From NCBI GenBank assembly GCA_020466095.1, contig CM035806.1:54132916-54196915 (forward strand): a DNA stretch of 64,000 nucleotides. Reading direction: 5' to 3'. The notes below the pieces were generated by a model. It was given only the letters and a program-made list of their open reading frames with translations, did not search any database and was not told the DNA's origin. The first letter of the stretch is position 1, and every line of letters begins with the position of its first letter. Of the stretch, positions 31,730-43,812 are shown piece by piece. The DNA comes from Chlorops oryzae. Taxonomy: Eukaryota > Arthropoda > Insecta > Diptera > Chloropidae. The position numbers were made by a program, and so were the translations under genes.

Positions 31730-33385
31730 TCATTTATCAATGAAGCCCCACTCCTTAGCGGAGTCCATTGCCATTGCTATATTGTTTGCAATGGCATAAC
31801 CGGCAACAGCGAATCTGGAAGGAAATGAAAAAAAAAAAACAAAAAAAAAACAAAAACGAAAACAGTAAATCTAGATTCTCAAATTTTAGATCAATACATA
31901 CGGCTGTTGCAAAAGATCACTTCGATTCAAGTCGTCGTTGCTCTTGATGTTATGGGGGGAGTACCGGTTATAAAATCCCCAAATCGAGTTCATCAATTTA
32001 CCATTATACTTCACTGGTGAATATTCAAGCACTATATACGAACAATAAAATACAAAATTCAAATCAAATGTTTTCGATTAGAAGAGTTCCTGCTTACTCT
32101 TTTTGTTCGAATTGTTCAAATATTTCGATTCGTTCTTATCGTAAGAACTATGCCCCTTTGCGTCATCTTTCTTCATACGAGAAATCGCTAATTCACGCTC
32201 GCGAAAATGCTCGCGTAATTTACAAGCTGCAAAGCCACCGTGGGGTATTGAAGCCATAGTTTTTGAGCAGTCTGAAAATAAGATGAGATGAGATGAGATA
32301 ATAAAGAAATTTTCCAACTTATTGGGATCAAAAATATTCGGGAATCAATTCTATTTTTTATATTATAATATAATAGCTCTTCTCATGCGATAAATACCAT
32401 CAAAGAAATCTTGAATTCATAATCTGATATGGCCCACAGAAAAGGCTATCCTGTAAGAAATGAAAAACAGAATACACACTAGGGGAATGAACATGTTCAG
32501 AAATTGTTATGGCCTTTAAAATGAACGAAGGCATCTTCTGGTAGGGCTCAAATTGAATGGACACAAAAAAAAAAAAACAGCTTCCTTCAGTTCGCAAAAC
32601 TGTCAAAATACAGTCCTTACAATTTAATTGAGCCTTTTAACAATGCTAGCTAAACACAGTAAAGTCTCCTTTCAATGACAAAACAACTATCTCCCTGTAA
32701 ATTTCGTCTTATGCAAGCTTTGATGTCATTTAAATATATATACACATATATATACATACTTAATCTTTTGTGTTCGCAACAGTTCTTTATTGCCTTTAAT
32801 TGAGACCTTTTCCCGAATGATTTTCGTTATCACTTTGCAAGTATGTAAAGGTTAGAGTTTTATATGTGTGTTTTTCAAAAATATTTAAAAGTAATGAAAA
32901 AAAAAAACAAAGAAAAAAGAAAAGAAATTGAATTTCCATCAAGTGACACCAGATCGATAAGAAAATAAGGTCAAAAAAAAACTTCTTAAATAAAAATAAT
33001 ATTTTCTAGCCTGGCATGGAACAACTAAGTAGTACCTTTAGGGATTATATCTATCTTTTACGTGGTAATTTCCTTTTGTCACAATAAATCGTTAAAAGAC
33101 AACAGCAAGCCCCAGTACCTTATTCCTTTTCGAAGCTTTCTATTCCCACTGTCAATTGGATTATTCTCAAAAAACAAAAAACAAAAACATTCATTTTTTT
33201 TTTTTGTTTATATAAACTAAAATTGATTTTTACCTTCGCAAATGTCAAAGAAAATGTTTTTTATTTCCTTAATACGATTGACGATACGACGTTGAATATT
33301 TTCGCCTGAATTCCTTTCGTTTGAAGTCCAATTAAAAGGCGAATGCTGTGGATTTTCAAAATAATTTCTTCCGAATATTTTAGCA
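31730..33385 (-). CDS. Unrecognised multi-exon protein, 5' partial
   Basis: Four minus-strand exons join with matching phases: 33385-33234 (phase 2 in), 32271-32098, 32013-31902 and 31814-31730, giving about 174 residues ending FAVAGYAIANNIAMAMDSAKEWGFIDK split here as FAVAGYAIANN and EWGFIDK. All three introns are GT-AG. The protein begins with AKIFGRNYFENPQHSPFNW, has a basic helical stretch QRRIVNRIKEIKNIFFDIC, then ACKLREHFRERELAISRMKK. An internal ATG (MASIPHGG) could also start a shorter form. No signal peptide, membrane span or known domain is seen. More exons probably lie upstream. I do not recognise it. Confidence 0.6.
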
Positions 33386-33608
33386 CTGGATGGGCACAAG
33401 TAAATTTGGTTTTGTAAAACCACCATTCAAAAGAAGTTTTCAATTATTAAAAAATTTATGAAAAAAAAAAAAACGATTTTGATTTATATTTAATTTATTT
33501 AAATTTTTTCTGTCTTTGTAGGACTTCACGTTCTTGTTGGAGTTGTGTATTCACTTTGTTTCAGAGATTCAAAACTGAAATAGCAATTGACTTAAGCATT
33601 CGTGGAAT

Positions 33609-33794
33609 TTATAGATTCACAGCAATCGCTAGCTTATCAGTTTTCGATTTTATTTTAAATAATCCAGCATCGTTCTCTGGAGATGTCCACAAAGCACGAG
33701 CGTATTCATGTATAACCCAACTGGGAATGACACGAGCCATGACTGTAGCATGATAATGGAAATCGAAGGCTCTCTCACTATCGTTCGCTGCCAC
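33609..33794 (-). CDS. Possible further exon of the unrecognised gene
   Basis: A minus-strand frame containing RAFDFHYHATVMARVIPSW and IHEYARALWTSPENDAGLFK looks like genuine protein. However, its only usable donor (GCT then GTGAAT) leaves phase 0, while the next exon downstream (33385) needs phase 2, so a direct join fails. It may belong to an intermediate-exon form, another gene or a relic. Confidence 0.35.
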   Translation of the reverse strand: MAANDSERAFDFHYHATVMARVIPSWVIHEYARALWTSPENDAGLFKIKSKTDKLAIAVNL

Positions 33795-34670
33795 TTAATC
33801 AAAATGTATTTTGAATGAATGCTTTAAACGTCGAAATTTTTGACTAGATATTTCCGGCTGGGTATATTCCATATCTGTATCTATTTCGTTCTTATGTGTA
33901 CGTTGTGTGAACGATGAGTCTACGTGCTAAAGAGAATGTTTTGTATTTTTTTTTTTTTTTTTTGTTTTCATCTATTTTGTTTTTAGTTTCAATTGATTTT
34001 AGGATTTTTCATAGTTTTCATTGGCCTTCTGTGACATTTTATTAAAATAAAATCTACTCGTTTGAATCGCGTGTGAAAGAGAAAGAGATATGCAATTGAA
34101 TTAGTTCATAGCAAATAGCTCATTGCGAAGCTCATTGCGTAAACTTTATTATCGGCTGTATCTTTTTTCTATATAAGATCTTCCATTATGCGGTCCATAG
34201 ACAGTATTTCTGAATTCATTCCATGATGATGGAAATTTAAGAAATCATGGCATGAATCGTGTATCTGCGACGTGTGTATGTGTGCAAAACTCATAATTTT
34301 GAAAGTGGAGAGCAGTTAACATGTCCGGCGATGCAAGCATTCAAGTTTAAAAAAAATATAAAAATTTAATATGAATTCTTTTTTAAGGGTTTCATACTTT
34401 GGCTTGAATACTTTTGAGCATTCTTAAATGTTTTATATTATTTTCATAATTTTATTTTCAAAAATTGGCCTATTGATGGCTGAAACTGGAAATACTGCCG
34501 AAAGAGACAAGAGACAAGAGAACCTTAATCCACGACAGCAACGGAAAAATCATATATAACGGAAAAATGAATGAATACAGGAATTTGAATCGAATGTGTG
34601 ACAGAGCACCGATCAAACACGTACAGGGCTCATCGGTAATTCAGAATCACTGTCTATCACGCTATTTACA

Positions 34671-34817
34671 CGTTAAGACATTTCGATAATGAAACAAATT
34701 TTCGATGGCAAGGCAGGCAGGAGGAAGAGAGGAAAACGCTACCACACCACATCCCCGTGCGTTCCTAGCCCACAAAAAGTGTGTTTCATTATCGAAATGT
34801 CTTAACGTGTAATTGGC
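34671..34817. mobile_element. TTTCGATAATGAAAC MITE, copy 2 (inverted)
   Basis: Ends GCTATTTACACGTTAAGACA and TTCGAAATGTCTTAACGTGT pattern; the internal CGCTACCACACCACATCCCC is the reverse complement of the core in copy 1. Confidence 0.8.
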
Positions 34818-37212
34818 ATCTATGGACCGCATTAATATCGATCGATAACGTTCGATTAAGCTTCCATAATAAGTTGTTATTGTTTACATATTTTGACGAT
34901 CTCGCATGATCTTATTTACCGTAATAGCTCCGTATTACTGACGTTTTTTTGCCATCTTTATGTTTCTTGATCATCTTTTAATGCGTTTGGTTTCTTTCCT
35001 TTTGCAATTTATTTTTGTATGACTTCTATGTGGGGTCGACAATTACACATACGCATTGATAGGTTTAAAAAGAAATATATATATATATATATATATGTAT
35101 GTATATATCGCATGATTTTTAACAGAGGGAACAACAACGTGGATTGAAACAATATTTCGTAAATACTTTTCACCACATTTCACCACAAGCTTGACACCAT
35201 AGAGGGAGCTTGAAAGGATAGAGGGAGTGTACATATACAATGTGTTGTCGATTCCGACAAGACTTCGTATAAATATTTAATACGTCAAAAAAAGAACTCG
35301 TTGCGAAAGTTCGTTGCTATGTGAACACTTGTTCTATTTTTGTCGAACCACTTTGAGACGCCTCTGTTTACCTTTGTTCGTAAAGGACCAAATCGTCGAT
35401 GCGGAATAAAAACCATATAGAAGTTCTATAATATAATATAAAAACGTTCGCAAAAACACTTCTAGACTTAAAAACTTTGAACCCTAGATTGATTCGTGTT
35501 TATTTTAACTGACACAAAAATGTTTTTCAAAAGACGTGCGAACAAAATGCGTCCGAATTGCAGGCCTTTGTTATTCTAAAATTTAACAAAATATATTCAA
35601 TTTGATTTCCGATTGTCTGGAGTGTGTGTTTGTTTTTCGCTATATAAATATGTACGTCAGTAACATATATGTAGCAAACGAAGGTTGAAGCTTTTTTACT
35701 TTTGATTTGTTATCTACAAAGGCTAGCCAAAATTATATTGCTTTGAAATATTGGGCATGTTCCCGTACTGCTCGAAACTGCCCAAAACTGCCAAATTTTT
35801 TGAAAACTGTATGAAAATTGGCCAAAATTGGGCAGTTTCGTGCAGTACGGGAACAGACCTATTATTATGTCCGGTATATTTTTAAATTATTCTAATCTCA
35901 AACGAAGAAATCTAAAAATAAAACAAATAAAAAAACGAAAAAACGAAAAACTTTCGGCTATCATCACATAATCAAAGAGAGCTTCGAAAGCGAGGAATTA
36001 TATAACTTTGAGGTTAGCTCTTTGGGAATTATGTAGCTGTAGACAGAAGAACTCTCTTCAGCTGAAAGCTACAAATTTCGCAGTTATTATTCCGAATTTC
36101 AAATCAGATGCTCAAGCGAGGTCATAAGTTCTGAAAAAATTAAACAAACAAAAATTCATTACAAAATAAAAATATGAAAAAAATTAAAACAGCAATCCTC
36201 AGTCACTATCAAAATCAAATCGATTCAAAAATACATACATACATAAGTTATTTCTGTTCATTTCTCGCTTTTTAAGCCTGAAAGCCTTACGAATTGTAAA
36301 CATTTTTGTATAGAATAATGATAAGTAGAGGAGACACAGGTTGAAAACCCTTATATAGCAATCTCTATACGACAAACACTGATAAGAATTTCGGTTTAAC
36401 TTTTGGTTGAATACATTTTTTGAATGTTTTTATGCAAAATCTCCGAAGCAAGGTGAATAAAACAAGGTTTTCGAACCGCGATGATTTATTTCGGTCCTAT
36501 ATCTTTCTCTTTTGTTTCTAATTTTTTTTTTAAAGTACTTTAAGTTCCCAACGCAAGTTTATTTTGGGTCTATTTTTTAACATGATTTTATGGTGCAATT
36601 TTTATATTTCTTACGTCAGAGATTAAAATTTGCTGAATTGCGAGAATATTGGAAACATTGTTGCTAGCGATCTGATTGAAAATTTCATTTCTCAATTCCA
36701 ATTGGGAATCGAAATTTTTGAACCCAGGGTCCGAGATTCGATTCCCGGCACAGGCGAAACGGAGTGTAATGTTCCAAGCCTAGCAATGGGTTTTTTAAAA
36801 ATCGCATCCCTGCAGGAAATGTCAATAGTGAATCTATACTCTTTCACTAATGACCGCGTCGACAGTATTTACTACTGACCAGCTATACCCGCCGCAATGC
36901 TTTGCGCTATAGACATTTAACATTGAGTTGTCATTGAATGTCGACAGTAGACCGAAAAACTATTGACGAGCTAGTGACGTCGGTACTATTATGTAGACAA
37001 AAGGAGTACTTTTTCGCTAGTCACCAGTAATTAATATATATATTTATACTTTCCGCTTTCAATAAAAATAGCTTGCATTTTAGTTTTAACGAGTCTAACT
37101 TGTTCAATTTTGCGGCACATTTTACAAGGAGACACGTTGTTGACATGGTCAATGGAGATGAACTATATCTCTTGACAGTACAGTTTCTCTAATGACACCG
37201 CCTATAAAATAC
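34818..37212. other. Intergenic, repeats only
   Basis: Holds an (AT)n run at 35068-35102, a second TGTTCCCGTACTGC MITE (35758-35855) and a polymerase III B-box-like GATTCGATTCCCGG at 36734-36747. The 82-codon frame at 36630-36878 crosses that tRNA-like motif and is not considered a gene. Confidence 0.45.
35758..35855. mobile_element. TGTTCCCGTACTGC MITE, copy 2
   Basis: 98 bp with ends TGTTCCCGTACTGCTCGAAA and TTTCGTGCAGTACGGGAACA. The inner arms contain CAAAACTGCC and TTGGGCAG, matching copy 1. Confidence 0.75.
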
Positions 37213-37526
37213 TGTTCCTGTACTGCTGACTACAAACTGCCCAATTTCTTTGAAACTTATGAAATTGAGTCAATAATGAGCAGCTATGGGCAGTTTCGTG
37301 CATATGGACGACTACTGTGACGTTGTCACTAGTTCTCTTGTCTATATTGACGTCAATATAGACATGGGGCCATATGGCGACAGACTTCCTGCAGGGATGT
37401 TATGGGCACACTACATTAAAAAACATACACTTACACAAGCACAAGAAAACCCCCTCGTGGTATCACAACGGGCCGGTATACGGCCTAAGTGGCAGCCACT
37501 CCAACAAACATACATACATACATGGG

Positions 37527-38245
37527 TGTCACGGATGTGTTTTTTTTTTACATCTGCGGATGCAGATGTGGATGCGGATTTTAAAAAAAATCACATCCGC
37601 GGATGAAAATGCGGATATGATTGTTTTTCAGGAAAGAAACTTTTATCTAAAATACAAATGAGTAGATAATTACTCAGCCCCACAAAAAATTGTCAGACCC
37701 AAGTCTCACTGTGCTTACCACATGTTTTCGGGGTCACTGAATCCAAATTTTATTTCCATATAACTGCTTCGGGTCTGTGTTTTGCTAAAATGTAAAAAGT
37801 AGGCTTTAAAACCCCGCTCGAGAATACGTTTTTGAGTTTATGGCTAAATCAGGAACCGAAGGAAATATGTGGACCTCAACATTGGATTCGGCCATTGCGA
37901 GAGCATGTAATATGCATAGTGAGAGACCTCTGGGTTCGACATATTTTCTATATTTAATACAAATTATTTAAAATTATTTGTCTTATATTTTCCAACCAAC
38001 TTTGTTGACTTTCATTACTTTCAACTCCAAAGGTTTCTTTATTTTTTATTTACAAAGACAGCAAAAAAAAAAAAAAAAACGATGGGTGTAAAGGGCAAAA
38101 CATAATTGATACGAAGAAAACCAAAACGGATTATGATACATTTTGTTTTTTCTCTTACCATCAGCTATTTTTATAAGAACTCTGGCACACCTGCATCCGC
38201 ATGTAAATCCGCAATCGATGAATGCGGATGCGAATGCGGAACCTC
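37527..38245. repeat. Inverted GCGGATGC-rich blocks
   Basis: ACATCTGCGGATGCAGATGT and related GCGGATG units at 37549-37620 are mirrored by CACACCTGCATCCGCATGTA and GCGGATGCGAATGCGG at 38185-38240. They may be the ends of one foldback element; boundaries are unclear. Confidence 0.4.
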
Positions 38246-38570
38246 TTGCATCGTAAGTTGGCATCTCAACCAACTATGCCACAGGGGGCCGACTGCGTTA
38301 GTGTTACTTTCATAATAAAAAATCGATATTATTCGATCAAGACATCATAAAATTAATCTCGAGATTTCGAAAAATGTCTGAACGTAATGTATCTCCGATA
38401 CTTTTTCAATTTGAAACAACTTGAAAAAAATTTTCTCAGAGAGACATTTCTTTCCGATTATTATAAAAGTTTTTAGCTGAGATTTATTTTTAAATTCAAA
38501 CAATTTTTCTCCTTGCTTGAGATTTTTTGAAGTTATTTCTGATTATCACACTGGGTTCAACTCCCAGATT
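38240..38570. repeat. tRNA-like (SINE-type) promoter motifs
   Basis: On the minus strand 38281-38255 reads TGGCATAGTTGGTTGAGATG, an A-box-like sequence. On the plus strand 38551-38565 reads CTGGGTTCAACTCCC, a B-box-like sequence. They are on opposite strands and too far apart to form one tRNA, so they are probably fragments of two SINE-like copies. Confidence 0.4.
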
Positions 38571-39242
38571 GGGCGTGGATGTGAGTCGTGCCGGTTTTTT
38601 CTGTTTCATTTCTTCCTTGTTCACCCATTTTTTGTGGTATCACAGCGGACGCATGTGAGACCTAAGTGTGTCACACTTAGTGGCAAGTCACACTAACCAA
38701 CCAAGGCAGTCTGCCGATTAAAACCAAAAAAAAAAAATCTTGTTCGTACACGTTACGACCCAATTGAAAATAAATTAAAACTTTTTATCAGCTGACTCTC
38801 TCGATGTCGAGCGACTCAAGTGATCAGGATACTCTGCTTTATTTGTATTGGCAAAATAGGAAGAAACTTTAGAAAAACAGAAGATATTGCATACTATGGG
38901 TGTACCGAATACTAAAACATTCAAAAACCAAGAGACGCAAAGACACAAGGGATAGTTTGTCAAATTTTTACCCAAGTAAATAACATCACCAAAAAAATGT
39001 CATATGAAAAATAAATGTGAGTGAAAGACTTACGTACACTCATGTATTACGTGACCAACTGTTGCGATTTTTCCGGTATTTTACGATTTTGGCAATTTGT
39101 ACCGAATTTTACTAATGGCACAATAAAATAAAAACTCAAACGAAATTAGTAGAAAAATCGGTTCAACTGATTAATATACATTGAAAAATCGAAATAGAAA
39201 ATAATGATTTTAAAAGAATGAAAATAGATATTTTCGATACAA

Positions 39243-39346
39243 GTGTCGAAATGAAGCTTTTTTTTGGACGAGTGGTAAATGTTGTAAAACGAGGCGCAGC
39301 CGAGTTTTACAATACCACGAGTGCGAAAAAAGCTGAGTTTCGACAC
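39243..39346. repeat. 104-bp foldback element
   Basis: GTGTCGAAATGAAGCTTTTT is mirrored by AAAAAGCTGAGTTTCGACAC, and pairing continues inward through GTAAAACGAGG and CCGAGTTTTAC, so almost the whole sequence forms one stem. Confidence 0.65.
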
Positions 39347-39509
39347 GAGTGCCGAACAATATTTTATGCAATAAGATTTCAAATTGGATTTTAACCTAAA
39401 TTTAAGAAAGCGTTTTTTTTGTGAAGAAAATTTTTTATTTTATTTGACAGATTCATTATTTGAAATTCTTTATTATACAACTTCGTAGTATGCTCTGCTT
39501 TTTTTTTTT

Positions 39510-39613
39510 GCCTTGTATTTTTTGAAATGCGTGCATTTTGAAATTTATTCTTGCACACCTTGCCTTGTATTTTTTGAAATGCGTGCGTTTTGAAATTTAT
39601 TATTGCACGCTTT
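39510..39613. repeat. Two tandem 52-bp units
   Basis: Each unit begins GCCTTGTATTTTTTGAAATG and continues to TTGCACAC/CG; the second starts at 39562. Confidence 0.75.
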
Positions 39614-39723
39614 GAAATTCATTACAAACCCTGGTAGTATGCCATGCTTTTTGTTTGTTTTAAAATTTTTTTTTATACTTTCTCAAATCTAGTGTCATAA
39701 TATGCTTCATTATGATTTTAAAA

Positions 39724-39755
39724 TCGACATCATAATAGGCCTATTATGATGTCGA
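39724..39755. repeat. Perfect 32-bp palindrome
   Basis: TCGACATCATAATAGG is followed directly by its exact reverse complement, with no spacer. Confidence 0.85.
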
Positions 39756-40080
39756 ATTGCATAAAAGAATTTTAAATTTTTTTTAAGAGAAGAATATTCG
39801 AAATTGCTAGGGTTTTTGAGATCCGAAATTGAGGACCTGTTTTGTTTTGTTTTTTGTTTTTTTGCTCTTCAATTTTGAGGAAAATTACTCAGGTAAAATG
39901 AAAAGAATTATTAGTCTAATAAATAAAATACACATTTCATGGTATTGTAATCTTTCTTTTATGTGTACCGATTTCTCACATGCAATTCCGGTATTTGTAC
40001 CGATTTTTGGTAAGAAAAAAATTTTGTCACGTAACTCATGTACGAAAAATTAAAAAATTTTCCGCGAGGGTAACATATAC

Positions 40081-40308
40081 AGCCCGATTCCGAATATTCC
40101 CGGGGAACGAATTCCCGGGGAATTTACTTTTCTTGAGACTAAAATTCTCCTTTTTTAAATAGATAGGGAAAGGAAAATTATGTGTATGGGTTAAATATCC
40201 ATTCTCCATCAAATTTATTCCCCCAAGTATTTAAAAAAGAAGAAGTTTACTCGCGAGAAAAGTAAATTCCCCGGGAATTCGTTCCCCGAGAATATTCAGA
40301 ATCGGGCT
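40081..40308. mobile_element. AGCCC-ended MITE, copy 2
   Basis: Ends AGCCCGATTCCGAATATTCC and GAATATTCAGAATCGGGCT. A second GAATTCCCGGGGAATTTACT block and its inverse lie inside each end, so the arms are about 70 bp long. Confidence 0.8.
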
Positions 40309-40670
40309 GATAGACTCGTGTGCATTCGTACTGCGGGTCGAAAAGCGATAGTATTAAAATCAATACTATCGATATCGCCTACATCTATATTATCGATAGG
40401 TAAAGTAGATATTAAAAAAAAAAAATGTTTAAAGCATGAAATGATTGTTGTTGTTTTTTTAGTGAAGTGTATATTTTAGATAAATTTAAAAAGTGACAGT
40501 TTATATTAAAAGTGTGTAAAATATAAGACTACTGATTGAATTCTTGGAAGGTAATTCTAAAACCCAGAATTTATGTACATTTTGACGAAATTTAGACGGA
40601 AGTCTTTACAATAAACTAGGGATGAGTAAATTCGATAATCGAACATAAAACGATTCTTAGCTTCTAAGAG

Positions 40671-40825
40671 GCCATTTACACGATAAGACATTTCGATAAT
40701 AAAACACACTATTTGTGGGCTAGGGAAGCGCGGGATGTGGTATGGTAGCGTTTTTCTCTCTTCCCCCTGCCTCCCTTGCCATCGAAAATTTGTTTCATTA
40801 TCGAAATGTCTTAACGGTAAATAGC
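40671..40825. mobile_element. TTTCGATAATGAAAC MITE, copy 3
   Basis: 155 bp, same orientation as copy 1. It is preceded by TAAGAG, which recurs immediately after its right end and before copy 4, so the two copies are practically in tandem. Confidence 0.8.
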
Positions 40826-40832
40826 GTAAGAG

Positions 40833-41511
40833 GCCATTTTACACGATAAACATTTGATAATAAAACACACTAGTATGTGTCTCATGCAGTTTCAATTAGC
40901 CTTGAAATTTTCGATGCAATTTCCGACGCTGAATGAGCGACTCTCCTACATGTTTGCCAAAAATCAATCAGCTGCTTCACGATAAGGCTCATCTCACATC
41001 GTAAAAATGTTTGACGGCAAGGTTGAATTATTGGCAATTGAATTATGATATAATGCAAAACAATTCTTAATTTAAAAAATTTGATTTTTTTTTTCGATAA
41101 ATTAAAGTTTATTTATGTTCAAAACTGAGTATCCTTCTTCGACGAAATGAAGGTTTAAACCTATTTTTACATTACGTCCTTAGGCTTGTCAAACGCGATG
41201 GGCCGTGTAATGCAAACGCCAGATTATTATGCGAAATAACTTACGACGTTTTGCGAAGCGAAAACCAATGGGTAAAGTTTGTCACGCTTACGTAAAATTT
41301 CATTCCATACAAATTTTGACAGTTCATTTCTAACCATTTCGCAAAGTTTCCCATTTCGCAAAATTTATGCGACACCTGCATGAGGAACCACTACTATTTG
41401 TGGGCTAAGGACGCGCCGGGATGTGGTATGGTAGCGTTTTTCTCTCTCCCCCTGCCTCCCTTGCCATCGAAAATTTGTTTCATTATCGAAATGTCTTAAC
41501 GAGTAAATAGC
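40833..41511. mobile_element. TTTCGATAATGAAAC MITE, copy 4, split by an insert
   Basis: The left end runs 40833-40878 (GCCATTTTACACGATAAACA) and the family core resumes near 41393 (CTATTTGTGGGCTAAGGACG) to 41511. The intervening ~515 bp begins GTATGTGTCTCATGCAG and ends CTGCATGAGGAACCAC, suggesting a separate inserted element. Confidence 0.65.
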
Positions 41512-41554
41512 GTAAAAAGAGTGAATTTTGCGGCGTCGAAACTGAGAATGAGTT

Positions 41555-41745
41555 CTTTTACACTAGTTAATTGTTGATCGTCAATTCTTATTTTTATTTG
41601 CTTTTGGAGTTGTATTCGTGTTTCTACGTAGGAAAGAGAGCACGAATCGATTGAAAGAGCATGTGCAACCAAAAAAAGGTCAATATTTCCCTACTCCCTT
41701 CGCCCGAACGTGAGAATTGAAGGTCAATCATCGAGTAGTGTAAAA
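41555..41745. mobile_element. Short relative of the 28194-29359 element
   Basis: Ends CTTTTACACTAGTTAATTGT and CGAGTAGTGTAAAAAG are inverted, with TGATCGTCAATTCTTA mirrored by GAGAATTGAAGGTCAA inside. The inner CTTTTGGAGTTGTAT matches the larger element. Confidence 0.65.
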
Positions 41746-41756
41746 AGTGTAGAAAT

Positions 41757-42203
41757 TTCAATATCAACTAATGAATACAAAAACTAATTTGTAAACGAAA
41801 AATATATGTAACATTTAAATCTGTGTTTTAAAAATAAAATCAACAAAAAAAAAGCGGAAAATAATAAAATAAGAAGAAGACATATCGTCGTTGCGACTGC
41901 AAAAGCGTGTAACATCAATCTGCAATACCGCGTATTTACAAAAGTCGCAAACATGAAATATCGTGCCAAAAACATCTCAAGAACTAATACGCCGTTTTGC
42001 TATGACGTTGAAATGGACGTTTTTTATTGGCTAATTCAAATGGTGTGAGCTAAATTAGGTTCCAATATACAATCACATGTCAATAGCACGATATATCAGT
42101 TTGCGAATTTTGTAAATACGCGGTATTGCAGATTGCTGTTACGCGCTTTTGCAGTCGCAACGACGATATGTGCTACTGCTACCACCTTATTAAATACACC
42201 TTG
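41757..42203. mobile_element. AAGGTGTATTTAATAAGGTG element, copy 2 (5' truncated)
   Basis: 41757-41885 matches 20186-20280 of copy 1, and 42166-42203 matches its right end (TGCTACTGCTACCACCTTAT...CACCTT). Between them, at the same ATAT site as in copy 1, sits a different palindromic element. Confidence 0.75.
41886..42165. mobile_element. Foldback element with ~60-bp arms
   Basis: CGTCGTTGCGACTGCAAAAG at 41886 is mirrored by CTTTTGCAGTCGCAACGACG at 42146-42165; pairing continues through AATACCGCGTATTTACAAAA. It is unrelated in sequence to the palindrome in copy 1. Confidence 0.75.
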
Positions 42204-43812
42204 GTATGGACACATCAAATGCTTGTAAAGCATGCGATACAACATTCACGTGTCTATACCCCTATAATTGATTACACCACACATATACCCCAACGAACAA
42301 ATGCGATATTTTGTCAGACGATTTCCCGATATGTTCGAATTTCTTCAATTTTTTTTTTTGCGAAATTAAAAGAAATGTCTGGAAATAGTCTGAAGTTCCC
42401 TTCATTTCACTATCCGCACTTTCTTAGAAAAATTTGTTATTTCAGCTTATAAGCTTCGTACATTGTCTGAATTTCCGACTTTTGAAAGTAATGCAGCCTG
42501 TAGAAGAAAATATACAGATTTGTTATACCTTCCAAAGGTAATAGTGGGACTCATACAGCTTCGCAAATTGTGGGAAATGAGAAATTTGTCACACAACTGT
42601 CAAAATTTATATGAAATTTTACGATGGGAAAAGCTGCGAAGGCATTTGCGAAGCTGCATGAGTACCACTAATGATTGTTAGGTATTTTTCCAATTTTTGC
42701 AATTAATTGCTGGATTAAAAAACAACAAAAGATAAGAAGTTATCTTCATAGTTATGATATCGCGCCAAGCAATCCGTCGGAAAACGAAAAAGCCGGTGGA
42801 ATTGTTGGTTCGAGCGTTCTTGACGCTGGAGTCTAAAGTGGAACAACTGAAAATTGTAGTTCACTCAATGTTGCCAGTACCCCCGAAGCTTCAATTGGAG
42901 AAGCTGGCGTTATGCATTTAGAAAGTGTAGTGAAACGGAATACTGCACACTATTACAAATGTAATAAACTAAAAAAAACAATTTTTTAATAAAACTTTTT
43001 GTTTTTATACAAAAATTCTAAATAAGACATTCATGAGAAAGTCAGACGTTTATCGAATAATTAGTTCGATTTCTTTACGAAATCTAAGCTACAAACCGTA
43101 AAAAAAATTGTTAAGACACATATTAAATTCTCTCTAGAAATTCTCAAGAATTTCACTACTAATTCTTTACGAAATCAGCCCAGAATGTCGGAAATTCCCT
43201 TCGAAATTTCTCAGACAAAACATTCCGATTTCTTGTCAACCGCTTATACAACTTTCGGTACAGTTTCTGATGGAAATCGGCACCAGACTCGGCAATTTCT
43301 TCAGATATTCTCTCAGATGTCTGACGGAAATCGGCAAAAAGTCTTCGTATACGTTGCGTGAATGCTTAAAGCAAATTCAAAATATTTGCATTTTTCGTCA
43401 CTCCGATAGCTACGCTTGACACATTGCATGTCGATGATTGAGTGATTGATGAAGCATTCTCACTTTTCGTGACTTTTTGCCACGTAACAACGGGATTGAA
43501 AGATTTGCAATGGAAAAAAATGCTTTTTTTTAGTGGTTTGGGACGTTTGTTGATCTTTACCGTCGTTGTTGCAAATTAAAGCTTGAAAGTTCGTACTTGA
43601 CTTGTAATATATGCGACGTCAAACAGAATTTCCTTATACGAAATGACTTGCTTGACAAGAATTTGATATGTCTATACCCCGCTTAGAATATATATACCCC
43701 GGTAGAATCGAAGTTTCAGCAAAAAAAAAAAAATAATAATAAATAAAGCAAAAATCCAATTACCACTTCCATGAAGAATACACAGAATAAGCATTGACAG
43801 TTTTACAATATT
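42204..43812. other. Intergenic, no gene recognised
   Basis: Contains many short variants of GAAATTTCTTC/TCTCAGA and TTCGCAAATTGTGGGAAATG, the latter also seen near 56460 in reverse. Frames at 42126-42452 and 42463-42681 overlap repeats and show no family features. Confidence 0.4.
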
